Shown here: piece after piece, positions 63,709 through 64,000 of the stretch
How positions within the stretch are numbered: position 1 is the stretch's first letter
Layout: each line of letters opens with the position of its first letter
Assembly: GCF_001894785.1 (NCBI RefSeq)
Contig: NZ_BCWW01000001.1
Coordinates: 868,001-932,000, forward strand
Source: Rhodococcoides fascians NBRC 12155 = LMG 3623
GTDB taxonomy: Bacteria > Actinomycetota > Actinomycetes > Mycobacteriales > Mycobacteriaceae
Direction of reading: 5' to 3'
Length of the DNA: 64,000 nucleotides
Notes under the pieces: model-generated
Seen by the model: the letters and a program-made list of their open reading frames with translations, nothing else
Database searches by the model: none
What the model was told of the DNA's origin: nothing
Position numbers and translations under genes: made by a program

Positions 63709-64000
63709 ATGCCAACACGTACCTCACGCACCGCATGGAATGGAACTCTCGAACAAGGTTCCGGCCAGGTGGAGCTGTCCAGTTCTGGTGCAGCGACGTT
63801 CGACGTGTCGTTTCCCAAGCGTGCCGCCGAGAACGCCGACGGCACCACCAGCCCGGAGGAACTGATCGCAGCGGCTCATTCGAGCTGTTACGCGATGCAA
63901 TTGTCGGCGCTGATCGCAGAAGCGGGCGGTACTCCGCAGAGTCTCGAAGTCACCGCTGATGTCTCGCTCGGTCCGGATCAGCCCGGTTTCAAGCTCACCG
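63709..64000 (+). CDS. OsmC-family peroxiredoxin, 5' part
   Basis: 97 residues visible before the window ends. ATG 63709. TRTSRTAWNGTLEQGSGQVEL and FDVSFPKRAAENADGTTSPEELIAAAHSSCYAMQLSALIAEAG (in parts) are the OsmC start, with the peroxidatic cysteine in HSSCYAM; the second cysteine would lie beyond the edge. It reduces organic hydroperoxides. Confidence 0.9.
   Translation, partial: MPTRTSRTAWNGTLEQGSGQVELSSSGAATFDVSFPKRAAENADGTTSPEELIAAAHSSCYAMQLSALIAEAGGTPQSLEVTADVSLGPDQPGFKLT

Overview
The window is a high-GC (about 65%) actinobacterial chromosome segment from the Mycobacteriales, and Rhodococcus or a close relative fits best. Evidence: the order hpt, tilS, zinc metalloprotease, dacB and ppa; the block ftsH, folE, folP, folB, folK, DUF3180, DUF6779, DUF2520, panC, panD, coaX, lysS, clpC1; many GTG and TTG starts; ATGA/GTGA start-stop overlaps; and GAF-type regulators. 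I see no rRNA, tRNA, CRISPR array, transposase or phage gene.

Layout. 1-10200: mixed metabolism (Old Yellow Enzyme fragment, sulfurtransferase, short-chain dehydrogenase plus acyl-CoA dehydrogenase, ArsR plus AHSA1-type protein, uridine kinase-like NTPase, DJ-1/PfpI protein with its MarR regulator, membrane proteins, aldo/keto reductase, type II NADH dehydrogenase). 10248-16674: a catabolic-looking island with a flavin monooxygenase, an unknown polytopic membrane protein, a zinc alcohol dehydrogenase, a short-chain dehydrogenase and a GAF regulator; a shared TTGCA-type motif lies in two of its intergenic regions. 16696-21498: FUSC transporter, a HEAT-repeat protein beside a MerR-HEAT fusion, a cupredoxin lipoprotein and small proteins including a 32-residue membrane peptide. 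21637-24946: GntR/MFS pair, LpqE-like lipoprotein, unknown membrane protein.

25030-32673 is the most unusual part. A 1316-residue Pls/PosA-type single-module peptide synthetase (the epsilon-poly-lysine synthetase family) sits directly upstream of an M1 aminopeptidase, in the arrangement of the known pls-pld operon. Divergent to it, a SAM-IV riboswitch precedes a class V aminotransferase. Next come a VDLCR-type leader peptide and a protein that is only the C-terminal part of a luciferase-like monooxygenase. 32685-39841 holds a YbaK deacylase, allantoicase, an atypical OHCU-decarboxylase-like protein, TetR with a divergent membrane protein, crotonase, MarR, a GGDEF enzyme and a PAS protein.

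39906-60805 is the conserved housekeeping core: pyrophosphatase, PBP4, tRNA lysidine synthase, Hpt, FtsH with a long disordered tail, folate and pantothenate/CoA synthesis, a cysteine dioxygenase plus rhodanese operon behind a Cys-rich uORF, LysS and ClpC1. lsr2, normally between lysS and clpC1, is missing there. 60942-64000 has a membrane-anchored serine hydrolase, a secreted lipase and a partial OsmC gene.

Recurring themes are sulfur and cysteine control (SAM-IV riboswitch, two leader peptides, sulfurtransferases, cysteine dioxygenase), tandem palindromic operators at regulator genes, and two small repeat families that sit at gene 3' ends and supply stop codons or new C-termini. All assignments come from reading the sequence by eye; no database search was run.
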